Assembly (NCBI GenBank): GCA_024529925.1
Contig: JAFEUB010001475.1
Location: forward strand, 784,501 to 848,500
Length of the DNA stretch: 64,000 nt
Direction of reading: 5' to 3'
Source: Ophthalmolycus amberensis
Taxonomy: Eukaryota > Chordata > Actinopteri > Perciformes > Zoarcidae
The position numbers were made by a program, and so were the translations under genes. How positions within the stretch are numbered: position 1 is the stretch's first letter; each line of letters starts with the position of its first letter. Of this stretch, positions 10,132 through 22,600 are shown in pieces. Below the pieces are notes generated by a model. It ran no database searches. It was given only the letters and a program-made list of their open reading frames with translations, and had not been told where the DNA came from.

Positions 10132-11275
10132 CTTCTCTGCCTTGTACTACACTTCAGCCCACAATATAGCTGCAATAAGATGTGATGAATCAGAATTATT
10201 GTAGAGTAGTAGATTTCACATACAAGGAATTGGCTTTATTGTCTTGGTGCATAACATAAAAACAGTAAAATTAATTTAAAAAGTACATACAAAAATCAAT
10301 AAAGATAATTATGGTAGAGAAGAAAATTATAATAAAATACGACTTTAAAATACCATATGAATACTACTATATACTAGATAGACACTATAAAAAATATGTA
10401 CAATATATCTGAAATCAAATAAAAGCTATACAGAAGAGACTTGAATATACTAAATATTACTACAAAAACATGTGCAATGTATTTGAATGAAAAATGAAAG
10501 CTGTGCAGTAAGAATAACGGTAAACTTTAATTGGGAAGAATTTAGCCGCTTGTTATAAACAATCAGGTAGGTCGCATTCAAATATGAATTGGGGACACAC
10601 ATGCAGACACAGTTCATCCGATCACCTTTAAGTCGCATTGAAACAGCCGCGTCACTCACCTGGTTCAACTGGATCCAACTTTTTGTTCAGTGTTCGCAGC
10701 TCTGTATCAAGCTGTCCTGGGTTAACGCTACCTTCGTTTCACACAGTGGTGGGCCTATCTAACTGAGACGTTCTAGAAGTGTCGCTTCACCCTGTATCTG
10801 ACAGTGTTTATAAGCGACGCCACATCAAACTGTTTTGGACTTAATTCTGCGTTAGCTAGCTTCCTCAAACGTAGCGCGCGCTGCGGTTGTAACGTTACAC
10901 GTCTACAAACACACTCGGCTCTAGCAAAAGACAGACGTAGGTATAGGAAAAGTGACGTGTAATGTTACATTTGTATCTAATTATCCAGCAGCAAGCAGCA
11001 GTGGATATCACGCCCCTCTTTTGACAAGTAGGAGAAGTATCTTGGCCACTCACCTGCTAGCAGTGCTGGCTCTGCACTTCCATGAACAAACCACCGACCC
11101 TTTGTGATGACGTCATGTGTTGCCACGTCTGCTCGACAGTTGACTCCTCCCATCACCGGGAGCGCCCGGACCTGAGGGCCAGAGCGCTTTGTTGAAACCC
11201 AAACCACGTGACCACCGAAGGCCGCGAGCTGTCCCGTGTGCTGGGCTGTTTGAGTCGATACAGATCTGGACATAA
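10132..11275 (-). promoter_or_regulatory. prrc1: prrc1 5' UTR exons and promoter region
   Basis: Two donor-like sites on the minus strand fit alternative noncoding first exons: AACCAG|GTGAGTG ending at 10660 and AGCAG|GTGAGTGG ending near 11054. Around the second lie a palindromic CRE, TGACGTCA (11108-11115), and an E-box, CACGTG (11205-11210), in a locally GC-rich stretch (11040-11275). This looks like a CREB/ATF plus bHLH-type promoter. It is inferred from motifs and position; no transcript evidence is available here. 10200-10600 is AT-rich and featureless. Confidence 0.4.
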
Positions 11276-13167
11276 TCCATCAGAAACTATTGACAAATAA
11301 CACATTTGTGAAGTTGAAAATACATTTTGTTTATTCGGGGCAATAATGTGTATAAAAAGGATTCATATTTTACAGACATAACATGTGCCATGATTAGAAG
11401 TTTATTTCATTGTTGTCTAAATATCAAATTCATATACAGCAATCCATCTGTCCGATAAAATTTGCATTTATAGAAAAATATTATCATTTCTATTATGGAT
11501 ATTGTTTACAGCATCAGATTTTACTGTTCTATGAACAAATATACATAGATATCCAGATTCAACTGAATAATTACTTACCACAAGGTGGTAAATTACTCAT
11601 ATCCCAAAAAAGAAAAAAACCTTTCCACCAGGTTGGAGTGTATCAACTTTGTTGTATGTGATTTTCTTTCATAACGATTCAAAGTTTTTAACCTAACGCT
11701 TTTATGTGGAGAACAGTTTCACTCTTAATTCTGTTATCTCTTTAAACTTAGATATAATTCATACTTTCATGCTCCTTTATACTTAAGACGTATTAATGTA
11801 TCTAATTCTAACCCATTCTTCGAAGAAAACTCAATTTCCGTCAGGCATTGAAGAGACAATTATGAATTCTTGCATCTGTGTTCCATTTTTGGCAAACTAA
11901 TTTAAGTCAAAATACAAGTGGAGAGAGTCTGTAACCAGACTTTAAGAGGGGCTGGCAGGATTTTTTTTACACAATGTTTATTATTGTATTATTAACATAT
12001 CAATATTACATTTTTTTAAATATCAGTTATCACTCTTGACACTCTTCTTGTCCTCTCAGACAGATTGTGACCCAATCCATCATTTGTGGCAGGCAATTCC
12101 AAACTTCGAATCTTTGATCGCCGGTGTGTGTGTATGTATATTTGTGCGTATGTATATATGACAACTGCCCAGAACCACAACTGCACACGGAGTGTACTGT
12201 CACCAGGCAGGAAAACTCACTCCTATGGGACATCATCTGACACAATGTGAAAAAAATATGTATTTTTTTCCCCATAATGCATACATTTGATCTGAATTCC
12301 TGCCCTGATGGCTTGTGAAAAATACCATAGAAAACCATAAATGAACTTGTCAAATCATTATATCCAGACAACGTTACCGATAAATTCAGTAAGAATTTCA
12401 ACATGCACATTGTTCTTCAATGTGAAACGTACAGGTAGCGTTGAGGTCTAATGACAGTAACAAACCAGTGATTATAAAAACAGTTACGGTGGAAATACGT
12501 ATTAAAAACAACATTTCTGTTGAAAAGAGAAAGTGAGAGCATCAGAGTGGTTACATGTCATGACTGATGGACCTATGTTGTGAAAATGTACATATGATAA
12601 ATAGTACTGAACTTAACAAAACGTAAACACGCAACAGTTGAGTTTGCATCAACAGTTATCCTCTTTCCTTATTTATAAAACAATAAACTAACTATAGTCA
12701 CTTGTTATCTACATTCGTGAAGAGCTGATGCTTAGAGCTGTTATCTGTCATGGTTGAATCATTGAAAAAGATAAAACCATCTCCTTGACCAATGCAAACT
12801 GTGAGGAGAGGGGAGATACAGCTGTATTTTTAAGGTTGCAGTATAAAACAGTTGGGGACTCCTCACTGTGGCACTGACCTCAAACAGGGTTCTAAGTGAC
12901 AAATGGTTACAAAATGGATTGTGTCACGATTTGGATTGTTAATCGAAAATCAATCAAAACGAGATTTCAAATTCGACCTTCAAACTGAAAGCAGGATCGC
13001 AGATTCTCCCAGTGGATCTTTTTCTGCTCCATCCTCGCATCCAAGTAAATAAACAGAGTGTAGCTTGCCGGTAGCCTGCAGGTGCAGTGGAAAACTCTCC
13101 AGCTTCCCTAAAGTCATCGCTGTGGTGACTTTTTGCTTTCCCTGTGAGTTATGCAAAAAGCACTGCG
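11276..13167. other. Intergenic region between slc27a6 and prrc1
   Basis: AT-rich, without a recognisable coding frame. AATAAA on the minus strand (TTTATT on plus) occurs near 11328, 11400 and 11975 and could end slc27a6 transcripts. A short region near 12917-12960 (TGTCACGATTTGG...) resembles a decayed MITE end. Confidence 0.4.
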
Positions 13168-13454
13168 ACTGCGGCTCAGTGGAGAGCAGGGTCGTCCTTC
13201 GATCAGAGGATCGGTTGCATCATGTTGATGTGTCCTTGGGCAAGACACTTAACCCCAAATTGCTCCTGTAGCTGTGCCTACGGTGTGTGAATGTTGTAGT
13301 AATGTTAGTTACCGTAGTCCTGATGGGCAGGTGGGACCTTGCATGGTAGCCCCTGTCATCAGTGTATGAATGGGTGAATGATGACATGTAGTGTTAAAGA
13401 GCTTTAAGTGGTGGGAAGACTAGAAAAGCGCTATACAAGTACAGTCCATTTACC
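13168..13454 (+). mobile_element. tRNA-derived SINE with L2-type tail
   Basis: Contains an A-box-like GGCTCAGTGG near 13172-13181 and a B-box-like GGTTGCAT at 13213-13220. The standard fish SINE body follows (TCCTTGGGCAAGACACTTAA, AAGCGCTATACAAGTACAGT) and ends CCATTTACC. It lies antisense to slc27a6, only about 15 bp beyond its stop codon, so it must form the start of that gene's 3' UTR. Confidence 0.75.
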
Positions 13455-13469
13455 ATGAATGGTGAGTGT

Positions 13470-13646
13470 TTATAAATTGATCTTTCCAGTCACAATGTCA
13501 TGATACAGACATGCAGTCAGAGGAATATAGTCCTTCTGAGAGACATCTAAGAAATACAGAAGATCCTTGGCGACATCCGGATTAAAACCCTCCTGGACCA
13601 GCTTCACCTTCTGCTGCTTGAAGGTCTCTGTCACATCCAGAGAGGT
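13470..13646 (-). CDS. slc27a6: slc27a6 coding exon 10 (terminal)
   Basis: Encodes TSLDVTETFKQQKVKLVQEG, FNPDVAKDLLYFLD and ends GKINL, as human A6 ends GEIKL, followed by TAA. An antisense SINE begins just beyond the stop. Confidence 0.93.
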   Translation of the reverse strand, partial: TSLDVTETFKQQKVKLVQEGFNPDVAKDLLYFLDVSQKDYIPLTACLYHDIVTGKINL

Positions 13647-16600
13647 CTACAAACACAGGGCAGGGATACAGATGAGCAACACTTTACACTTCAAAATACA
13701 AACGGCAGGTAATGAATAGCTAGCTGCATGACCTACCTGTACTCTGAGAAACCACGGCCAGGCGTATGCAGGAAGTGTTTTTATTAAATGGTTGTAAAGT
13801 TTTGTTCCATCCAATTTGTGATCCTGTTTTAAGACGATTGCAGCCATACCTGCCCGACCTTCATATCCTGCACACACACATTGGAAAAGAGTCACACACT
13901 GATTTGGGAAAAGTCATACTTTACAAATGCTACATTTGCAAAGTAGAAGGCACTGTTGGTATTTTCCCCCCATTTGATATCTTCAATGTTTCTCAACATA
14001 ATAACAGTGGAATAATGTACCCTGCTATATAAAGGCTTCTGTTAAAAGGGTAGTTTGGGTGTTTTGAAGTGGGGTACTCATCCATCGTCAGCGTATTATT
14101 ACCTACAGTAGATGTAGTTTAGAGAAGCAAAAACAAGTACGACCACTGGAGCAAAGCAATGTACTGCTGTGGAGGTTACATTGTGAACCGAGCAACAAGT
14201 ATGTTGTCTATTTAATTTGTCAAAGTCTTATGGGATCTAGTCTGGAAATTTGATCTTGGGACCTTGCAGCGAGAAATGTGGCTCAACTTGGTCACTGGTA
14301 TGAAACCACAGAAACAGGGAGTTGGTGTGCGAAGACCTGAACACATAGATTCCACAGACCTGGGATGGTGACTCCGTAGATGTTGGCCTCCTGGATAAAA
14401 TCAAGAAGACCTAAAACCTCTGACACCTCTGTGGTGGATACGTTCTCGCCTTTCCACCTGCAGGACAAGAGGTTAGATGCAGTTAATCCTGCAATAACTC
14501 ATTTTGATGGGGCATAGGAAACAATTATGAACATTAACATAATATGTCAATAATAACAATAAGTGAAGAGTGAACCAAATGAGTAAAGTTGCAGCCTGAC
14601 AGCTAAACAACGAGCTGAACTCACTATAAAGCTCTGTAAATCTGTGGGGAACTGCTGACTCAGGTGACAATTCTCTGTAGGTCCATCACTATGAGCGACC
14701 CCTTTCACATTGTGCTCACATCACATTTTATATACTGTTGGGCTAACTTCAGATTATTCTTTAACTTGCAGAGCACGGGAGATGCTGGTTTACTCAACAC
14801 TCAATATCCTTTGTATGCACTCAATTTTGAATATTTTCGAAACTGAACCCATCGTATCCATCTATCCTCTCGCAAAAGCCAATAGACTCCATTGACACTT
14901 TTTTGTTTTGTTTTTACCTTAAAGGTGATTCAGAACTAACCCTTTGAAACACTGAAGTTACACAATAACACAAACAAACTAACCAATTGAGGCAGCTTTT
15001 AACCAGCAACCCCCTGTTGCGCATGGTAAAATCCCTGTTTCTTTTCAATGGCTTTGGCAAGAGCATCGGTAACAGCTGAAGCATGTTTGGTGTTGACAGT
15101 GTGTTGGATATTTCACAACACTGGTAAAGGGTTTCTATTGAATAAGATACCAACTAAACATTTCAATTGTGTATCCTCATTCTCAACAAGCTTTCTAAAT
15201 GAAATACAACTTCCCTTGCAAGGTTGCATTAGCACAGTCTTACAAGCTACAAACAGTAACGGCACCTGAAGGTGTCTCCGATGCGGTCACGGAAGTACAG
15301 AAAGCCCCTGTCATCGTGGAGCAGGAGGTCCCCTGTGTTGAAATAGACATCCCCAGCTTTAAACACGGCCCTGAGCAGCTTCTTCTCAGACTGGACCTGG
15401 TTCCCAGCGTAACCCAAGAACTGGTTCATAGCAGTCAGAGGAGATACCAGGATCCCTGCCTCTCCTGTGCATGGAAACAGGAAGTGCATTCAGCTATGAA
15501 CTACAGCCTTTCATATCATAAAGGACTTGTCATGTTATTCACTTACCTATTGGTGCTCGTATGCATCTTCCAGAGTCGGTGCGGACTGGCTCGTATGTTT
15601 GTGGATCATATCTCAGGAGCTCAAAGGGCATAGCAAGCTGCAAAGGAGGAAACGACAACAGTTGTGACTTGATGAGCCACTGATTTAGCAGTGACCGTCT
15701 GACTAATAGGCTTCACTAAATCATTGTTATACGCCATACAGTCAGCAACGTCTTCATATTCATTTCATCTTACTGCATCCATATTCAGTGATCTGTACAA
15801 TGCATTTCATATTTCAGATATTTATGGGGTGGGACCAGAGGAGGAGGACTCTGTGTCTACATCTTGATGCTTGGTGCTCAAACAGTCAGAGTTGATGGAC
15901 GATGTTTTCCACATGTTGAGTTTTTAATGTGAAGATGTCAGCCATATTGTCTGACCAGAGGATTGTTTTTGTTGATGCTGTTTATGTTCCTTATGAGGAA
16001 AATAAAAAAAAATTCACAACAGGAATGTACTACTGGTTTTGTTTTGTTTGTCATATGTTTGTTGTATTATAAATGGAATAAAACTGAATTTCATTGAGCA
16101 TCCTTGTGTTGCATAATGAATGAATGAATGAATGAAATTTATTTATAGAGCGCTTTTCACAGACATAACATCACAAAGTGCTTAACAGAGCAGAAAGTTA
16201 AAAGCATAAAAACCACAATGTGACCCTAGGGCAGGTGTCTTCAACTAAATTTCCAAAAGGTCCAGATTGAGAAAATCTCCTCGGGCAAAGGTCCGAAACA
16301 TTACAATAATATCTAACTTGCGCTTTTTAGTGTCATATATATATATATATATATATGTCTCTGTGTAGTCTCTGTGTAGTCAACAACTGTGTAGTCAACA
16401 ACTGTCAAATCAAATAAAGAAAGTACACCAATTATATTTTAACAAATTATTATTCTCAGTTTTCAAATTTAACTGGATGGATTATAAATAATACATAGAA
16501 ATACATAAATAAATGTTCTTCTCATTTCAAGTACAATAAGGGCTGGATTAAAGAATAACTGACATAACGGAAAGCTTTTCAAAAATGTGCATCTTAAAAT

Positions 16601-19600
16601 AAAGTAATTCATTTTAGAAAAATGAATGTAACTGAATTGTCCTGCAACTTTAAATTCAGTTCATTCAGGTGTGAAGTGATGTCAATAAAAAAGCCACAAT
16701 ATTATATTTTGTCATCTAAAGAGATAAATCAGTGAGCATGGACTTTATGTGTGGTTATTAAACCACTTGTTTCAGCTCTATTCTCTCTGGTAACATCATT
16801 GGTCAGTGAATTAACGTGTTCGATTCTGATCATTTTGGGCTCTTAGGTTTATTTTCTGTGTCTTCATTTCAGATGTGAGTGGGTACGTTTGTTCAAGAGA
16901 GTTGTGCTTTGCCTCGCAGTGTCGCTTCATTTGCCGCTTTTATCAGCAGTTACGGTTTCTGAACATATGAGACATGCTGGTTTTAACTGCCTGTGGGGAG
17001 AATTAACATGTGAGTCTGTTCATTCATGCTTATAAATTCTATTCTCTCTGAACACGTTTCTCTTTTTGGAGAACGTCATGTGAGATAACTTCTCTGATCG
17101 GCGCAATATTCCTGCTCTTCTTTCTATCTCCTCGTCTCTCCCCCGTGTATCACGGTGTGTGTAAACCTCGCTCGAGTCAGGAAACTTGTCAGAATACTCA
17201 TTGGCTGAGCTCTATCACGTGATGTGATTTACACCGCATTGGTCGGTGTGACCTGCACCGCTGAACAAGTACCGTAACGTCTGAATAAAGTGCGCCGGTT
17301 AAAGTACGAACTCGCTGCCAAATATATATGATTCCAAACTATCGACTTTAGGTCCTGGGTCCGGATCCGGACTGCGGTCCGCCAGTTGGAGACCCCTGCC
17401 CTAGGGTCAATAAATTACATACAGAGAAAAACAAAAAATAAAATAAAAAATAATAAAAAATAAAATAAAAATGTAAAACATATTTTAAGAGCAGGTCTAG
17501 GACATGGGTTTTTACTCAAACGCCAGCCTAAAAAGGTGGGTTTTGAGCTGGTTCTTAAAAGTATTCACAGTATCTGCGAGGCGTAGAGTTGCAGGCAGAG
17601 CATTCCAGAGCCTCGGGGCCACTGCCTCAAAGGCTCGGTCACCACGGGTCTTAAATCATGTGCGTGGGACTGACAGAAGACCTAGAGCGCTTGACCTGAG
17701 AGTGCGGGCGGGTGAATAGGGGCGAAGTAGATCAGCTACATAAGTCGGAGCCTGACCGTGAAGTGCTCTGTAAGTGATGGTGAGAATTTTGAAGTGTATC
17801 CTAGATGCTACAGGGAGCCAGTGGAGAGATCGGAGTACGGGGGTGATGTGCGACTGTCGATTTGTCCTGGTGAGTAATCTGGCGGCAGCGTTTTGGATGA
17901 CCTGCAGATGGTTAAGAGCAGATACACTGAGTGATGTGAAAAGTGAGTTACAGTAGTCAATGCGAGAAGAGATAAATGTGTGTATGATCATCTCTAATTC
18001 AGGTGTTGATACTACAGATCTCAGTTTACTGATGTTTCTTTGATGGAAGAAACATGATCTGGACAGCTGCTTAACATGGGGGTCAAACGACATGGATCGA
18101 TCAAAGAAAATCCCTAGATTGCGCAGGTTGCAATGGGCAGCAGAGGAGAGTGGACCAATACGCTGCCTGATCATGGGGACAAACCCATCTGGAGCAATAA
18201 CTAGGACCTCCGTCTTAGAGTCGTTGAGTTGCAAGCAGTTTTCTGCCGTCCAGTCTCTGATGGCATTGACACAGTCCAGGAGCCTAGTTAATGTGAATGC
18301 CTCGCTGGGTTTGAATGACAGATGGAGTTGGATATCATCTGCATATAAATGATAGGACACATTATAACTTTTTATAATCGGCCCCAAAGGTAACAGATAA
18401 AGGGAAAATAACAGAGGCCCCAGAACCGAGCCCTGCGGTACACCACAAGACAGTGGAGAGGTAACAGACACAAAGTCACCCACAGAGACATTGAAACTTC
18501 TGTCATTGAGGTAAGATGTAAACCAGTCTAACGCTATGCCAGATATGCCCACCCAATCACGTAGCCTCTTAATCAGGATGTTATGGTCTACAGTGTCAAA
18601 TGCAGAACTGAGGTCCAGAAGAACTAACACAGAGCAGTCACCTGCATCAGCACACATGAGAATGTCATTTGAAACCCTCAGGAGAGCGGTTTCAGTAGAG
18701 TGTTGCTTACGAAACCCAGACTGGAATTCGTCGTACATGTTGTGCCTCTCCAGTGCAGCAGTAAGTTGTTTGGCCACCACTTTCTCTAAAATTTTGGACA
18801 GGAAAGGCAGTTTTGATATGGGCCTGTAGTTCATGGGCAAAGCTGGATCTAAGTTTGGTTTCTTTAATATGGGCTGGATAGTGGCATGTTTGAAATAGGA
18901 AGGGACAATTCCTGTAGACAATGAGGAATTGACAATAGATGTTACTGCATGGCCAATAATTAGCAGAACTTTCTTAAATAGAGGATGGTATTATATCCAG
19001 AGGGCAAGATGATGGCTTTGTTTTGTTAATTAAGTCCATCAGGTCTTGAAGGCTGATAGGCTGGAAAGAGTCCAGAACAGCAGGAGATTGCGAGGAGCTA
19101 CATGTAGATGAACAAATCCCAGGCTGAATGCTAGACCTAATACCTGTTACCTTATTATTAAAATAGGTAAGGAATTTGTTGCAATCGTCAACAGAACAGC
19201 ATGGTAATGTAGAGACAGACGGTGAAACAATTCTCTTAATTGTGTCAAACAGAATCTTGGGATTTCTCTTTGAGGAAGAGATTAGGTTGGCAAAATAAGC
19301 AGTTCTAGCTTCCTTTACTCCAGTATTAAAGGAAACTCTGAGGTCCTTGAGCTATGAGCGATGCACTTCTAGCCCAGTGGCTTTCCAGAGCCGCTCTGTC
19401 CTGCGACACTTCCGTCTCAGGCTGCACACAGCGTCTGACATCCACGGAGAAGTGTTGTAGGCAGCCCTGGTCCTTTCCTTTTGACGTGCCACTTTATCCA
19501 GCAAAGTGGTGCAATGTTCATTAAATGACTGTATCAAGAGTTCAACATCATTGAGATTTGTGTTAATATCACAGCAGAAGTGCATAGAGAACTGATCAGC

Positions 19601-22600
19601 TGTACTCTGAGTAATAATGCGGGAGTGGAATGTTTGTTTCAGACACAAGGGGTCAGCATTGACAGAAAGATCAAAGAAAATACATTTATGGTCACTGATC
19701 AGTAGGTCCTCACAACAGGTATTGTCAATATCAAGACCCAGAGAGAACACAAGGTCCAAGGTGTGACCACCCCTGTGAGTGGCGCCAGAAACATGTTGCG
19801 TGAAATTAAAAGATTCAGTAATATTGAGAAACTCAGTGGCTATACAGTCTGTGGTATCATTGATATGCAGATTAAAATCACCAACCAGAAGCACTTTGTC
19901 TAGCTTGATAATAGAGGTCAGAAAGTCTGTGAACTCTGATAAAAACTGACCTGCAGGACCTGGAGGTCGGTAAATTAAAAAACAGTAAAACGGCTTTAGT
20001 CGGCCCACTTTAGTCAGCTGCAGTTCAAAAGTAGCATAGGATTCTGTGCTCCCCAATTGGCAGGAAAACTGATTCTTCCAGACCACGGCGAGGCCTCCAC
20101 CGCGGCCCGTCAAACGCGGTGTCCCAACATAAGAACAGTCCACAGGGCAGAGTTCATTGAAATGGATGCATTCCATATTCCGTTGCCAGGTCTCGGTCAG
20201 AAATAAAAAAGCCAAATTATGACTTGTGAACAAGTCATTTAAAATGTGAGCCTTGTTTGTTACAGAGCGTGCATTAATCAGACACATTTTGATGGGGGAA
20301 GACACTGTGTCGTCATCAGCACAGGAAGCTTTGGGGGTATGTGCAATAGGACGGATCACTCGTGCAGCACCTCGAACCCGACCATAACTAGGGCGTGAGC
20401 GCGAGTCTGTGATTCTCATGGGAATGTTCATGGGTCGTGGAGTGGAAGTTACGGTAGAGGCTGGGGAGAGAGTAGTAGGAGACCCTCCATGCCGCCAGGG
20501 GGAGCTAGTTTTGCTTGTAGGGGATGAATGCGGCAATAAATGACAATAAATGATCCTTGAATCCTTGTCACTTCTCCATTTTGAAATACTAGTACTTACG
20601 CTTTGTAACATTTTCCTACAATGTTATATATGTTGACCTTACTTATTGTTAGAGTCATTGTCAATTGTATACTTATTAGTGCATGTTTCATATTTGTTTG
20701 GGTCTTATGGCTCACAGCTCTACGGTTTGGGTCCATTCTCTGCGCTCTCATCAACGTCGTTCACAAAGCATCCTTTTTAAATCATCAGGGCTGTGTAGGA
20801 GCCAAAGTAGAAAAAAAGTCTATCGATGCCCAAATAACATCTGGATGGGACTGCAATATCTTTTTAGCAAAGGATGTAGGTTATGGACTTTTTCTAATCA
20901 CAACAAGACAAAATATCAAGTGGCTTTATTATCGTCAACAGGGGTTCTCCAACTGTTAGTCCCTAGTACGAGTAAAACACTGAACAATAGGGGTGTAACA
21001 ATACGCGTATTCGTATTGAACCGTTCGGTACGAGGCTCACGACGAACCGAACAATACGTTTGAATAAAAAAATTTTTTTTTAAAACCTTTATTTAACCAG
21101 GTAGTCCCATTGAGATTAAAAATCTCTTTTTGCAAGATGTAAGTAACAATACAAGATGTAAGCAAGATGTAAGTAACAATACTACATAACATTAAGGAGC
21201 AGTTTTTGTTTTTTATGCTTATGTGTTGCTAAGAAGACACCCCAGAAGATGGGTCACTCAGGTATAGTTCCATCATTGTTCAAAGTCAAAGAATAACTTC
21301 ATGATGTTAGTTGTAATGAATAAATATATTTTAAAATCAAGTACATTTCTCTGGCATTTATAGTTTTCTACTGTACCGAAACGTACCGAACCGTGGCTCC
21401 ACTGTATCGAACCGAACCCAACCGTGAATTTTGTGAACCGTTACACCCCTACTGAACAACCACCTTTGTAAATAAGGATGAAATGTTGCCAATATGACAA
21501 CGCATCTAAATTCTGTTGCATCTCCAAAATCACAAGATCTAATGGAATAGTGTGGCAATGCCCAGAGAAAACATCCCTAACTGTGTGATGCCTGACCTTG
21601 TTGAAATAGCTCGCCCTCCCGATTGGTCCGACCTCATCGGTGTAGTTGAGGAAGCCGATACTGGCCTCAGTCAAGCCGTAACCCTCTCTGATCTTGATCC
21701 TACCGAAGCGTTGGACAAACTCCCTCCAAACATCTGACCTGAGACCACTTCCTGCCGCCAGCCGAACACGGTGAGTCCTCTCCTCTGGAACCTGGAGGCA
21801 GGATGAGACGTGGATTAAGAAACAGCGTTTCACGTTTTTAAAGGAACAGTCCTACCTCTTGGGAAATATGCTTATGTACGGGCTCTTCCAGAGTAACATG
21901 CAAAGATTTATGAATGTGTGTGTGTCCTGTACAGACATGGACAGACTGGAAGCAATGGGGAAACTGTACGGAGATTGTAAAAGTAAAAAAATACTTTTAA
22001 CAAGTCCAAAGCTATCTACTAATAGAAAGCTTTAGATTCCTTGGTGATGGACACACAATACCAAGGCACCAACACTCTTTTCACCCCATGAAGCAAAATA
22101 TTTTCAATTGTTGTGCCAATGTCTCAATGGATTGAAAGTTTTTATTTTTATTTTTTACTTTTGATGCTAAACTATCTGATGCTGAAGTGAAGTGACACAT
22201 GTTGGAATAAGAGGGAAAATAAATAGTCAAATATGGTGAGTAAGACTAGAAAGAATTGGATGGGTGCATAGACCCCATATGCAGCAGTGTAGGCTGTATG
22301 GGAGGCATTTCCAATACAACTCTAATTTGGACATATTGAAGCATTTGACTGACAAGCAACCAGCAACTGACAAAGAACATTACTACATACAAATTTCACC
22401 TTCTTGGACTTTTATTGCGCACATATGAGATTGAAACTATAAAATCAGCAAGTTGTTGTCGTGCTTTTGCAAAAAACTGCAATTTCTGCAAACCACCAGA
22501 TGTCACCTGACGCTTTTTTTTTTGGAGGGGGGGGGGGGGGCAATGAACATGTTATTCTTTCTGTGTGTGGCACAAATAGGAAGTAAGCCCCAAAGCTTCA

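Larger units (their letters stand above)
16115..20611 (-). mobile_element. L2-like non-LTR retrotransposon, decayed and split by a hAT insertion
   Basis: On the minus strand an apurinic-type endonuclease frame (20611-19352, with GGGLAVVWKN, LVGDFNLHIND and SDHKCIFFDL) precedes a reverse transcriptase frame (18921-17656). The 3' UTR ends at a (TTCA)n tail at 16115-16137, with AAGTGCTTTGTGATGTTATG-type sequence typical of fish L2 tails. The frames are separated by shifts between 19352 and 18921, and the RT frame stops early near 17656. There is no evident ORF1, so the 5' end may be truncated. It lies in slc27a6 intron 5 in the same orientation as the gene. Confidence 0.8.

Noticed and set aside
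10977..11273. 98-codon minus-strand frame upstream of prrc1
   Set aside because: No family resemblance; better explained as GC-rich promoter/5' UTR sequence with a donor site inside.
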